From positions 496,001-560,000 of the forward strand of contig JAETXT010000003.1 of assembly GCA_019188255.1 (NCBI GenBank): DNA of 64,000 nucleotides, written 5' to 3'. Shown piece after piece: positions 43,978 to 55,697 of this stretch. A program made the position numbers and the translations under genes. Origin of the DNA: Verticillium longisporum (Eukaryota > Ascomycota > Sordariomycetes > Glomerellales > Plectosphaerellaceae). Position 1 is the first letter of the stretch. The number at the start of each line of letters is the position of its first letter. The notes under the pieces were generated by a model. It was not told the origin of the DNA and searched no databases. It saw nothing but the letters and a program-made list of their open reading frames with translations.

Positions 43978-44822
43978 GATTGTGCCCCTGGGTGTGGGCG
44001 ATGGCTGGACTAGATGGATGCCATGGTCAGAGCAACGAGATGCCGAGATGATGAGGTGGACCTCCAAGTCTGTCGAAATTCAGGCTCCTCGTCTAGAATT
44101 AAGCGGAAGGCCTAAAAGTTCAGCTGTGTCGCATGATACGATCAATAACGTGGCGGGTGATCGGTCAAGTGCCGGTTAAGATTTTCAGAACGATAGTATG
44201 AGATACTATGAAAGGGTGCACCTTTTTGAAGCCATTGCTGGCGTTATTGTAGGAAGATGCAGGCGAGGTGATGTACGGTAAGTCCATTACTATTCGGCTC
44301 ACTCAACAATCCAATTGTTCTGTTCAAGGCTTCAATAGTAGTGTCAACATTCAAGTGATAATTGTCGGGACCAATGTATGCATAGCAAGCCACATCCAGT
44401 GGCGAACACTCCACTTCATGAGTAAAGGTGCATCACATTTTCACAACAGAGGCAAAAAGCATTGAAAAAAAATCACAGCAGGAAAGGCATGGTAAAAGAT
44501 GGGATTGCAGAACAAACTAGACTAGGCTAGGGGTATCGGTATGCATCCATCGCATCGCAAAACAAGACAAAAAAACACCGGAAGACGTGGCAGCAGGACA
44601 GACACGATGCCAAGTGAGAACTTGGTGTCATGCTGTCCCCGAAAGACCATCCTCCCACCGCAGAGCTCTCCCCTGAGAGTGACTCCTCCGAGTGACTCCT
44701 CCGAGTGACTCCCCCATCTGCCGAGGCCAGGCTACAACGACGGCTTCACACGCATGGCGACCGAGCTGTCATTGCTTTTCTTGTTCCGGACCTCGTTGCT
44801 TTGTCGGGCAGATGGGGCGGCG
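43978..44822. other. Intergenic between convergent genes
   Basis: 3' flanks of rad1 (+) and the 65-aa gene (-). A roughly 14-bp unit (gagtgactcctcc) is repeated three times at about 44680-44715. Otherwise nothing recognised. Confidence 0.5.
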
Positions 44823-45146
44823 CTAGACTCTGCTCCTCGTGCCGCCGCCGCGCCTGCGACCGCCACGGCCGCAGGTGAGGCAGGAGATGATGATGTTGAA
44901 GAAGGAGACGATGCCGCCAATGATGGCGTGGAGGATGTTGCCGATGCCGGTGACAATGGCTGTGAGGCAGTTTCCGATGGTGCGGAAGACGGATTGGATC
45001 TTGGACGTGTTAGTTTTGGTGTGCTGTGCTGCTCAATGCAGAGGGAAGGGCCGGCAGGGCGAGGTGCAGCCAAGTGCCGGCAGTAGGGCGTGCCCGCTAC
45101 AGGCCCAAAGCGGGAAGGGACTCACGCAAGAAACGACGGCACCCAT
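44823..45146 (-). CDS. Small hydrophobic protein, 65 aa, predicted N-myristoylated
   Basis: Two exons on the minus strand, 45146-45126 (MGAVVSC) and 44999-44823, joined across a 126-nt intron with GTGAGT donor and AAG acceptor, give 65 aa. It is too small to find by open-frame length. After MGAVVSC come IQSVFRTIGNCLTAIVTGIG and NILHAIIGGIVSFFNIIISC, then LTCGRGGRRRGGGTRSRV: one or two hydrophobic, Gly-rich helices and a basic tail. Gly2 with Ser6 fits the N-myristoylation consensus, and Cys7 is placed for palmitoylation. I recall similar short MGAVVSC-type proteins annotated as hypothetical in many filamentous ascomycetes. The conserved feel across the splice junction supports the model; function is unknown, probably membrane-associated. 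Confidence 0.75.
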
Positions 45147-46390
45147 GATGAGGTCAGGCGCTGTGGCGCAGGTGTCTTGTGTGTGGTGTGGGAAGAGGTG
45201 GTGATTGTATTTAGACACAGAGTCTGGCGTTGTTGTGTTGGTGGTTTCGATGTGGTTGTTGCTGTTGATGCTGAGAGCAGCAGAAGGAAAGAAGCTGGTC
45301 TTAAATACGAGAGCAAAAGGACAAAAAGACGGCCAGCCAGCCAGCCAACCACCAGCCGCTGGTCACACGGTCAGCCCAATCTCCCACACCTTGACCTCAC
45401 CGCACGTCGAGCCTATCCCATGCAGAGGCCCGTCCGGGTTACTCCTGTCAGCGCCAGAGGAACCAACCCACGAACACATCACGCATCACGTCGCACGAGA
45501 CATGCAGCGATAGATCGTGATGATGGATGGATCGCCGGTGCCTGACGTCACGGCGCCACAGTAACGAGCCACATACAGCCTTGTGGGTATCGATTCGGAC
45601 TCCATCATTGGCTCATCATCTTCACAAGCCCCACATCCGGAGCAGACGCACCGAGATGAAGTGTGGCGCCAGGGCCAGAACGCCCAGAACGCCCAAAACG
45701 CCCAAAACGCGCTGCACATCCCCAACGCACCTTGAGCCTCGTCCGACCGGGGACCAACCAGATGGCCCGTCAGCAGAGTCATGGCGCCCGTTTGGGGGGG
45801 ATCATGGGAGGAGGAAGAGGAGGGGGGGCCTGTCCTGGACAGAAATTCTCCCAAAGCAGGTTCTTTCTTCACTGTTTCGGCGGGGGTCGGCCAGCCAGCA
45901 CCCAGCACCCAGCAGCCAACCAGCCAGCCACGTCCACAGCGTATCGCGGCATGACATCGTCCTGCATCCACAAAGTCTGTGACGTATGCGGCTCGCCCAT
46001 GTCAATTTCGCAAACACGAGCCTGGCTTCGGGCTTCGGAGGCGCCTCTTTGGGAATGTGATGTCGTCGTGGTTACATCTTCTTATTCACCGCGGGTACCT
46101 ATTATCCACCGCGGGAACCCATGCGATGCGCTGAGGGTGACGAGAGTCCAGATTAGGATCGTACACTCTCTCGCCACGTTCATGGCTGGCCGAAAACAGC
46201 CAGGCGGCAACCAAGCTAGCAGCAACTTGACAGGAGACCGTCTGTGGGTTGATGTGGATGGATTGATTGATATATGTGTAGTGTGTGCTATATGTGGCGG
46301 TATGCACCATAGTGCCGCCCTCTATAAAGGCAACGTCCTCGTTACGTAAATATAATTATATAGGATTATCCCTCTAAGTATTCGACCTAG
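45147..46390. other. Intergenic region with short tandem repeat
   Basis: 5' flank of the small protein gene, then unassigned sequence. A 10-bp repeat (cgcccaaaac type, three to four copies) lies at about 45675-45711. The last 60 bp before the Copia insertion are AT-rich. Open frames of 100-228 aa here lack any domain. Confidence 0.5.
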
Positions 46391-46603
46391 TGTTGCCGAT
46401 CAGGCAAGGTTCTGTTCTGTGACCCAGGAGTACTTTCATCCCAAATGTGGAGTCCTCATTTGATGCATTTGTTCTGTCGTTATCGCCCCGGTAAGACTCC
46501 TTACCGATGCTGGATCTGACCAATTACCTTCGTTTGGACTTCTGGAAGTCTCCTTTTGTACCTTAACAACAATCAATCCACTTTGTTCAATTCCGTGGTG
46601 ACA
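46391..46603 (+). repeat. 5' LTR of Copia copy B
   Basis: 213 bp beginning tgttgccgatcagg and ending ccgtggtgaca; matches the 3' LTR. Confidence 0.97.
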
Positions 46604-46614
46604 GTTATGAGCCC
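46604..46614 (+). other. Primer binding site of Copia copy B
   Basis: gttatgagccc immediately after the 5' LTR, complementary to the initiator tRNA-Met anticodon arm. Followed by a 365-bp leader before the polyprotein ATG. Confidence 0.75.
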
Positions 46615-46979
46615 GGGCGACGATACAGCTCCTTGACCTTCGATATCTACAGCAGGGCGCCTACGGCCAATACGCCTGCTGCGAAGCTGTCTACAGCTGA
46701 ATCGCCGCTGCACTTCAACAGTCAATTGACGCGACGTTTCGCCATTGACGACCACTGGCCAAGGGCCGTTACCGACATCCTCCAGGAGAGCGATCATCTC
46801 TCCACGACACATCGAAGCAGGAGAAATCAGCTCCTCAAGACCAATTGAACCTCCGAGACGTGTGGCCTAGGGCTTGAGTACACGCGGGGTCAATTGATGA
46901 TATTCAACATACACGCGATCAGTCGCGACCATCGAACGACCTCCCCGACGGTCTCCGACAACGCCCAGGGATCCTCAAG

Positions 46980-49900
46980 ATGGACTCTGGTAAGCACAGA
47001 GTGACACTTACAAGGAGGGAGGAATGGAGGACATGGCTCAACTCCGTCAGAGCCGTGGCGACCTCCTACGAGGCCTGGGATCTAGTCGACCCAGACAAAG
47101 AGGCTGACAGACGGCCCAAGAGGGCCAAGAAGCCAACAGCACCGTCATTCGAAGATGAGACGCGAGATCTCAGCACACTGCTGACGTTGTACAAGATCCA
47201 TTTGGACATCTACAACAGGGAGTCAGCGGGCCTCCAGGAGGTCCAGAAATACATCCTCAACACAGTCGACAGGAGCCTTTCGGCCGTCTTCATGAACGAG
47301 GAAAGCAGCCAGGAGTGGCTCAAGGCGTTGAAGGACCACTTCGCCCCTTCCGACATGGGACAGAAACAATACATTCGCCAGCGCTGGGAGGAGCATATGG
47401 CGATGATCAAGAAGATGGACCATGAGAAGTGGGTTGACGACTTCATCCTACTCTGTATCGAAGTTGAGAAGCACGGGATTCCTCAGCTTAAAGAAGCCGC
47501 AGATCAAAATGTTCAATTCCTTCGGGCAATTCTTTCCGTGTCTCCAGGGTGGGCCGAAGCAGAGTGCGCCCACCAAGTTCGCCGGGAGCTGGATGATCGT
47601 GATGGAGGGAAGGTACTGGCGTTGAGGTACAAGAGCTACCTTAGAGACTACCAACCGCATCGCCTCACCACCAAGCCATCTCAGACGTCCTTCTACAGCG
47701 ACTCGGTGACCTTCATGGGCAAGGACCGGAATGGTCAAAGTGATCGGACGAGTGCCCAGGATTCCCATCGTGACTCTCCTCAACAGCCAAACAGCTCGCC
47801 TTCTCGCAGACCATTCTGCGACTGTGTACAGCAGAAGAGGGCACCCAAGGCGTGTCAGCCCATCTGTCTGTGCCCAAATATCGCAGAACACCGGAGGAAG
47901 AAGAGCTATCAATCCGATCAGAGCCTGCTGGACTACATTGACGAAGCGAAGAAAAGGATGAAGCCAAGCACATTGCAATTCTGGAACGAGAAAATCAAGG
48001 AGGACAAAAAGAAGCGGCAGGAGGCAAGAGGCACCAGTGGAGTCGCCGTCTCTGCTTTTAACAACTTCCTCGGTGACGATGATGAACAGAGCTGCGATGA
48101 CGAGTACACCAACTTCATGAGCAACTTCTCCGTCGCTGATTCGGACGAGTTTCAACGGACAAACCGAGGAGGGGATCTCCGTCACGAGTTCCTGATCGAC
48201 TCGGGTACACCCAACCATATAACCAACAACAAAGACCTCCTCACCAACTTTCGCGAGGCCACCGACACTGTAAGATACAGCACAGGAGGAGGCAAATCAA
48301 GCCCCGTCGAAGGGCATGGCACGATGGCCATCGACACCCTCGACAGCAAGCAGAACGTCATCAGCATCACCTGCCATGATGTCTCGTACATCAAAGACTA
48401 CCCGACGACGCTTATTTCAGCCAGGCAGCTCCAACGCCAAGGACTCGGACTGGACTCGCTCAGGAACATGCTGTTCAACCCAGCCACTGGCTCAGAGATC
48501 CCACTTCAGGAGAAGGGTGGCCAGTATGCGGTGAACACCCTACATAGCACCACTTCCTTCTATCACTCCAAGAAGCAGAGAGCCGCGATGGTCAGCGACT
48601 CGAGGCTCTGGCACGAACGGCTGGCTCATGCCCACCCAGAGGCCATACAGCAGCTGCCATACAGCTGTACTGGAGTTGGGGTGAAAGGGCCAACAACATT
48701 CGAATGCGAGTCTTGCGGGGTAGCGAAATCCAAGAAGATTGTATCTCGGAGACAGCCAACGTACACGACGACGAATCCATTTGAGCGCGTCAACCTGGAC
48801 TTCTTCAGCCCTGGGAAGTCGTACAACGGCATGGAGTCGTGCCTTGTAATAACGGACGCATATTCGGGGAAGATTGTTGTCAGGATTCTGCCTGCCAGAG
48901 CAGATGGCTTCCAGGCGTTTATCAACTTTGAGATGTTTCTCTGGAGACAGTACCATCTGGTCATCAAGGTCCTGAGAGTTGACTGGGACTCAGCACTACG
49001 CAGCAATCTGGTTACTTGGTCAGAAGAGCGCGGCATTCTCTTGGAGAGATCAGCCGCAAGGACACCAGAACAGAACGGTGCCGCAGAACGCAATGGAGGC
49101 ACGATATTCACCATCGCAAGAACCCTTACCTCGGCTGCTGGGTTCCCGGAGGATTTGTGGCCAGAGGTGGTACAAACCGCTGCATATCTCCACAATCTCA
49201 CGCCGAAGGGACGCCTACAGTGGGCGACACCAGAAGGAAGGCTGAACGACTGGCTCAACTCCAAGGGCCTTGCCGCTCGAACTACGGCTCCAGGCCTGGC
49301 TCACCTGCGAAGATACGGATGCAGGGCGTATCCTCTCACGGCAGACGCCCAAGAGGGACGTAACCGAAAGCAGAAGCTGGCTCCGAGAGCCCACATCGGC
49401 TATCTCTGTGGATACGACAGCAGCAACATATACAGAATCTGGGTTCCAGAGATGAAAGCAGTATTGAGGACAAGAGACGTGGGTTTCGATGAGTCCACAG
49501 TTTTCAAGGACGCCCAATCCCCAAAGCCAATTCTACAGGACGAATTCCAGGCTTTGGACGTGCCCGTTGCGGACGCCCAGAATCCTTTCAACTCGTCACT
49601 GGACATTGACGAGTTCGATGTTGCCACCATCGACCTGTTCGAGAAAGCCCGGACATTCCAACTTGGAGGAAAGATCAACGCGGAGATACTGCGACCCCGG
49701 GAAGGTCACACAGCCAGCAGAGATGATGTCCTGCCGTCACCACGTCCAACTCCAGAGACGGAGACTGGACAAGGCCAGCCAGCTGTCTCTGAGGGGGTGG
49801 AAGATGCCGTAATAGACACCATTCAAGGGGCTGAAGATGCTGTGGAAGACACGATCCCCGTGCCAGACACCATTCAAGTGACTGAAGAGGCTATTGAAGA

Positions 49901-51844
49901 CACTATCGAAGTAGCTCGGAGCCCTGAATCAACACCTCAACACACACCAGCTGATCAAAGTTCAGCTGAAGACGAGACAGAGACTGTGGAGGCCCGACCA
50001 TCAGTGGCACCAGCCCCACAGCCGTCGCCATCAACACAAATCCAAGGCACTCGAAGGAGCGCTAGAGACAGAAAGCCGTCACAGTTCAAAGACGGCACCC
50101 CCACCGACCAGGCTCTAGGAGCCCGCCGCAGCAAGAAAATGCCTCCATCATCACATTTGACCGTGGAATACTCATTCTTTCACACTCAGACTCCATCGAA
50201 CAAGAAACCGCTTCTCCGAACAGATATGCCCGCGGAGCCAAGATCCTGGAAGGAGATGCTTCATTCTGATCACAAAAAGCAGTGGCTAGAAGCAAGCGTC
50301 CAGGAGGTCAACACCATTGAAAATATGGACACAATCGAGCAAGTCCCCTTCGAATCGGTCGACCAGGAAATACACAAGGTTCTCGGGTTGACCTGGGTCT
50401 GGAAATACAAGGTTGACTCCACCGGCTACGTGACCAAGTTCAAGGCCAGGCTCTGCGTACGAGGAGACCAACAGCCCAAGAATGAGATGGAAACATACGC
50501 GTCGACACTGGCAGCCAAGACGTTCAGAACGTTGATGGCCATCTGTGCAGAGTTTGACCTAGACACGCACCAGTTGGATGCCGTCAACGCCTTTCCAAAT
50601 GCACACCTCGACGAGACAGTCTACGTCTGGGCCCCTCAGGGCTGGGATCTCATGCAGGAGATGCAACAGAAGAAGGGCGCTCCACAGAGGCGCACGATTT
50701 TCAAGCTGAAGAGAGCTTTGTACGGTTTGCGCCGATCACCGCTTCTCTGGCACAAGCTGCTGTCCGAGGCTATGCGGAAGATCGGCCTCGTGGCTCTCGA
50801 GGAAGATAACTGTGTCTTCATGGGCAGAGGCATGATCATGTTCTTCTACGTTGACGACATCATCCTCATGAACCGCAAAGAGGATCGCCAAGCGGCCGAA
50901 GAGCTGAAGAGCCAGCTCAAGTCTCTGTTCGAGATGCGAGAACTTGGCGAGGTCAGATGGTTCTTAGGCATCAGAGTGGTCAGAGATCGTAGCCAGCGCA
51001 AGCTCTGGCTGTCTCTGGAGAACTACATCACTGAAAAGATGAAGGACCTCAACCTCCAGCCATCCACCAGAGGTCATTTGACGCCTCTATCAACAGACCC
51101 AGCACCTGCTCCAAAGGATTACGAAGCCTCTGCTGAATCCATTCAACTATACCAACGCAAAATTGGTTCCATCAATTACGCAGCAACCACAACACGACCT
51201 GATGTGGCCAAAGCTGCCTCAAGACTTGCGGAGTCTCTGCTCAGGCCGACAGAACTCCATCACCTTGCAGCAGACCACTGTCTCCGCTACCTCTATCGCA
51301 CAAGGACTCTCTCGCTGTCCTACGGAGGATCAGGAGACCATTCTACATCGCTGTATTGTGCGAGCGACGCATCATTCGGCGATGATCCCATCACCAGATT
51401 TAGTTCACAAGGATACACCACCATGCTCTTTGGAGGTCCAATTGACTGGAAAGCTACAAAGCAGCGATCCGTGGTCACTTCTAGCACCGAAGCTGAGCTG
51501 GTGGCCCTCAGTGTCGCAGCGAGGAACTACCTTGCCACTCTTCGTCTGATCAAGGAGCTTCAGCTACGTTTTCATGGCAAGGTTCCGATCCAGATGTTCT
51601 GTGATAACCGCCAAACGCTGCTGTTACTCACTAGTGAGAGGCCTCAAGCCACTACGAAGCTCAAGCATGTTGACATCCATCGTCTTTGGATCCGACAAAC
51701 AGTCAGACAGGGAAGATATCCGTGGACTGGATGAGCACTGACAAGATAGTGAGCGATGGGCTTACAAAGATTCTCCCGACTCAGAAGCATCAGAACTTCG
51801 TGAAGCTTCTGCAGATGGAGTGCGTACCAGCGGTCCACCAGTGA
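46980..51844 (+). CDS. Copia gag-pol polyprotein, copy B, frameshifted near C-terminus
   Basis: Open from ATG 46980 to the stop at 51734 (1,584 aa, same protein as copy A): protease DSG at residue 407, HHCC near 545, integrase D-D-E ending near 696, YVDD near 1290, RNase H near 1500. At 51708-51713 the frame breaks inside caggga. Reading on from 51713 in the other frame gives KISVDWMSTDK...SDGLTKILPTQKHQNF to a stop at 51842-51844, the normal end of Copia RNase H. Between residues about 900 and 1090 is an acidic, Thr/Glu/Pro-rich linker typical of the integrase-RT junction. Confidence 0.93.
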
Positions 51845-52049
51845 ACAGCTTGCTCAATTTCGCCCACCTCTCCTAACACTTACACACATCCTTATTTGCT
51901 TCACAAGCACGATTTCCTTCATCTGCCCTGAGAACGCCAACTGTTCCAAAGGCACCAAATTCTCTACCAAAAGCCGCCAACAGGCATCTGCCTGATCTTT
52001 CGTGGTTCAGATGGTCAGAGAGAGGCTCGCCTACCCATCTGAGGGGGTG

Positions 52050-52262
52050 TGTTGCCGATCAGGCAAGGTTCTGTTCTGTGACCCAGGAGTACTTTCATCC
52101 CAAATGTGGAGTCCTCATTTGATGCATTTGTTCTGTCGTTATCGCCCCGGTAAGACTCCTTACCGATGCTGGATCTGACCAATTACCTTCGTTTGGACTT
52201 CTGGAAGTCTCCTTTTGTACCTTAACAACAATCAATCCACTTTGTTCAATTCCGTGGTGACA
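52050..52262 (+). repeat. 3' LTR of Copia copy B
   Basis: 213 bp, preceded by the G-rich polypurine tract and followed by cctag. The 284 bp after it are AT-rich and show nothing recognisable. Confidence 0.97.
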
Positions 52263-52546
52263 CCTAGTATATATTATCTTACTCTCTCAATTCAGTTATA
52301 TTGAGTAATTTATAATCTATTCTAAAGTATTTCCCTTACTCTTTAATTAGGTCCGTTAATACCTATGAATACAGTCTTACTCACGATAGTACTCAATCCA
52401 AGTCCTACTTATATCCATTGCAACGAGTATGCAACGCCTTACGACACCCATCGCTCAGAGTCACGGCCTAAGCCTCTACTATATAATAATCAACCCCTCT
52501 GACAGTGTTTCTTTCGCCTAAAAGCCTGCCAGGTCGTATTAACTTT

Positions 52547-54860
52547 CTATACTAATATAGCCTCCTTAGAGCCCTCAGTTACAGTAGTAGCCCTCAGAGG
52601 CCAAAACTCATGCATTGGGTCTATACATCCGCAACCCTTTACAAAGCACTCAGCACATAAATAAAACAAAATATCGCCGCAGGGAGCGCACTCTTCACCA
52701 GAATCGTCAGGCACGTCTCGCAAGCAGCTGTCACAATACGCGATGCCGCGCTCTACTGCCTCTTCCGCAACCACCTCGTCGTCACCGTCAGGGGATGATG
52801 ACCCCGGCATGGACTGTGCATCTCCCTCGGCTTGGTATCTCTTGAGGGACGCTGCCACGTTCCGCCGCCCGCACTGCACTGCCGCCGACAAAGGCGTCCA
52901 TCCCTTCCAGTCCGCCGTTTCCAGGCTCGCGCCGGCCCTTACGAGGGATCGCACTGCCTGTAGACGCCCGGCTCTTGCTGCAAGGAAGAGCGGCGTGCGT
53001 TGCAGTTCGTCGCGGCAGTCAATCTCCACAGAATGGATGCCTGCCACAATGAAGCGTCATGCTCGATGAGGACCTTGACGACATCAACTTGGCCATAGTA
53101 TGCGGCGTTTGCAAGAGGAGCTGAGTGGTACTGACAGGTGGCTCCCATGTTCGCTCCATGCCTCAGCAGCAATCTGACGGCGTCTGGATGACCGTGCTTT
53201 GATGCGTAGTGCAGCGGGGTGACTCCGATAGAATCGACGGCTGTGGGATTGGCACCGTAATCCAGGAGTAGCCCAATACAATCTGTATAGCCATTCTGCG
53301 ACACGGTATGCAACGCAGTAGTTCCATTCATGTTGACGGCTGTGTGATCGGCTCCGCGGTCGAGAAGTAGTCGAATCAAGTCCATATTGCCGATCTTTGC
53401 TGCCCAGCTCAGAGCCGTGTTTCCTGATTCGTCGGTACTTTCAATACCGACCCCGGAGTCGAGCAGTAGCTTGACCATCTCCATTCGACCTTCCATTACT
53501 GCATAATGAATGGCCTTGTGCACCTTGCCACCATCAACATTGACTCCACGCCGCAACAAAGACTGTGCAAGGTCCAGGTAGTTCAACTGGACGACTGTGT
53601 GTAATGCGGTTATTCCGTCGGCTTGGATCGCATTCATGTCCGCTCCGTGATCTAGCAATAGCTCGAATAGTTCCGAGTTGTTGTGGTGCGCCGCTGATGA
53701 ATTGGTGCGTTCCCACGGCCATAGTGTGTGTTCATGGTGTTGATTATTTGGGCCGGTTCGAGTACGAGCCTGTCAGCAGTCATGTCCGAATTGCCGTATA
53801 GCCCGTCGAGATGTTCGTCCGATATCGATTTCTCTCGATGACGCCACCCGTGACACTCGCTCAAGGAAGATAGACTGCTATGCTGAAGTATTGCCCTTAC
53901 AACGCTGGCATTATTCGAACGCACCGCCGCGGACAATGCCGTGCCCCCTCTTTTACTGACGGCATGGCAACAGGCGCCGTGCGCAAGCAAACACGTCACT
54001 GTCTCCAAATGACCAATGTCTGCCGATGCCACGAGGGCTGTGTGCCCAAACTGGTCTCCGGCGTTAACGTCGACACCCATCTCGATAAGAGTCTTATCTC
54101 CGCCCGCAGCTGCCAAGTAGAGTGTCGTTCGCCCTGTCTTTGATCTGGCAGAAACATCAGCCCCGTGACTAATGAGCAGGTTGAGCAAGTCGAGGTGGCC
54201 AGCTTGCGCAGCCAGATGAACAGGACGGAAGTCGTCATCATCAGAGCCTTCCGCCCTGGCACCGTACTCGAGAAACATGCGAACTATCTCCGCGAAACCG
54301 TTGTACACTGCCAACCCGAATGCCGTTTGGTGTGTGCTACATCTTTTGGAGGAATCAGCTCCATGGCTCAGCAGCAGTCGGAACGACATCTGCGTGTCCG
54401 TTCATGCACGCTACGTGAAGAGGTGTGACTTCCTCTATGACTGTGTCATTGATTGTGTCGACGGCATGATTCTCGAGGAGAAGCTGTACAATGTCTGCTG
54501 GCCCGTACCTTGACGCTCGGTAGAGCGCAGATCCGTCTACTTTGCTAGTTACCAGGTCACTGCGTTATTCTGGAGTAAGATCTTGACTGCCTCGATATTT
54601 TTGCTGCTTGATGCTAAGCTTAGGGGAGTCGTTCCTACGGTGTCTATGAAGCATGGGTCGGCGCCCAGCCCAGTCATAACTTCAATGACGGACGTCAAGC
54701 CAAAAGCGCAAGCGTGTCTAAAAGCGGAGGAGCGCCCGAAGTCCAGGTCGTCAGCCGAATACTTCCCGTTCTTCAGCAAGCACAGGGCCAGCTCCGGTAA
54801 GTCCAGCTTCAGTGCGGAAAGGACGGGTCCTGCGGGCGAGGTTGTGTCACCCTCTGCCAT
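52547..54860 (-). pseudogene. Ankyrin-repeat protein gene with four frame breaks and C-terminal ZZ-like finger
   Basis: Minus-strand ankyrin array of roughly 15 repeats (e.g. TPLSLASSSKNIEAVKILLQ, LHVACMNGHADVV, PVHLAAQAGHLDLLNLLISH, ALHTVSQNGYTDCIGLLLDY, PLHYASKHGHPDAVRLLLRH, PLFLAARAGRLQAVRSLVRA). It ends in a Cys-rich zinc-finger-like tail (YCDSCLRDVPD...CAPCG...LCAECF) near 52600-52680. The array is spread over three frames. Breaks lie near 54560, 54387, 53690 and 53052; three fit loss of one G from a GG pair and one fits gain of a C. No long insertion or intron explains them, and no in-frame stop interrupts the pieces. Either a young pseudogene or assembly error. The 5' end near 54860 has no effector domain, so the front may be lost. 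Neighbouring HET remnant is divergent. Confidence 0.75.
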
Positions 54861-54894
54861 CTGCCGCAGCGTTCTCCAGGAGATCCAGCGGGAG

Positions 54895-55697
54895 TTATTA
54901 GTATGGCAGAAATTCTACAGCCTGTTTTCATATTTGAACCCACCGGGGGTCCGGCGGTTTTCGCTTTCCGAGTCGGATCTCTTCAACTCCTGGACCCTCA
55001 TCATCCGCAAATACTCCGCCCTGAAGCTTACTTTCCCGCAAGATCGTTTGGCTGCAATCAGCGGCGTGGCGATCGAGCTTCAGAGAGCGACTGGTGTGCG
55101 TTACCTCGCCGGCTTATGGAATCATGAACGACTGCCCTCGTTTCTGTTATGGCGGACTGAGATGGCCTTCTCCGAGAGATGCATGCGACCAGATGAGCCA
55201 TGTGCGCCGTCTTGGTCCTGGGCGGCGATCGACGAGGGTGTGATCTTTCAACATAGTAAGGTCGCTTTGGAGTCATTCGAGATCGTTGATGTGTGGGTTT
55301 CAGGAGACTTTGATCGGTCAGTTCAGGGGTTCATGAAGATGCGAGGACCTGTCAAACGAGGTCAATTTTGGCATGGGAGCGAAACTGTTGCCTTAGACCC
55401 ATCGGAATCGCATCTTACTATTCCCAAGAAAACGGTCACGGATTGCTGATCTGGCCTGATTGTGTTGGTGACATAGTGCGTTGTAACCAAGGTATTGTCG
55501 GGCTGATAGAGGTCGAGTTGACTTTCATAGCAGTTGGGGGAGCTCATACAGACCACGGCATTATTCGTGGGCTGATGCTTGTTCGGGATGAAACACGGAA
55601 GAGCAGCGACTACAGGCGAGTCGGTATGTTCCAAGTCCGAGACGAGGGGGAATTCATGGTCGAGAACTGGGGCATTGAGGAAGCTGTAGTGATATGA
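54895..55697 (+). pseudogene. HET-domain (heterokaryon incompatibility) protein, C-terminal remnant
   Basis: Plus-strand frame matching the region that follows the HET domain: WTLIIRKYSALKLTFPQDRL, AAISGVAIELQRATGVRYLAGLW, LLWRTEMAFSE, CAPSWSWAAIDEGVIF. At about 55424-55432 the frame breaks (IPKK versus ENGHGLLIWPD) and continues to VGMFQVRDEGEF, ending at 55697; one lost G would explain the shift. The N-terminal HET domain itself is absent, because upstream sequence belongs to the divergent ankyrin gene. HET proteins trigger cell death after fusion of unlike strains; this copy cannot be complete. Confidence 0.75.

Larger units (their letters stand above)
46391..52262 (+). mobile_element. Full-length Ty1/Copia LTR retrotransposon, copy B
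   Basis: 5,872 bp, same length and same encoded protein as copy A but on the opposite strand, about 30 kb away. LTRs of 213 bp at 46391-46603 and 52050-52262; target duplication cctag at 46386-46390 and 52263-52267. Primer binding site 46604-46614 (gttatgagccc) and polypurine tract gaggggg at 52041-52047. The different target duplication shows that it is an independent insertion. Confidence 0.97.

Noticed and set aside
42775..44067. 430-aa antisense frame over rad1
   Set aside because: High-GC shadow of the Rad1 frame; no domain.
10640..52262. The two Copia copies as products of one inverted duplication of a larger segment
   Set aside because: Each copy has its own 5-bp target duplication and the flanking sequence is unrelated, so they are independent insertions.
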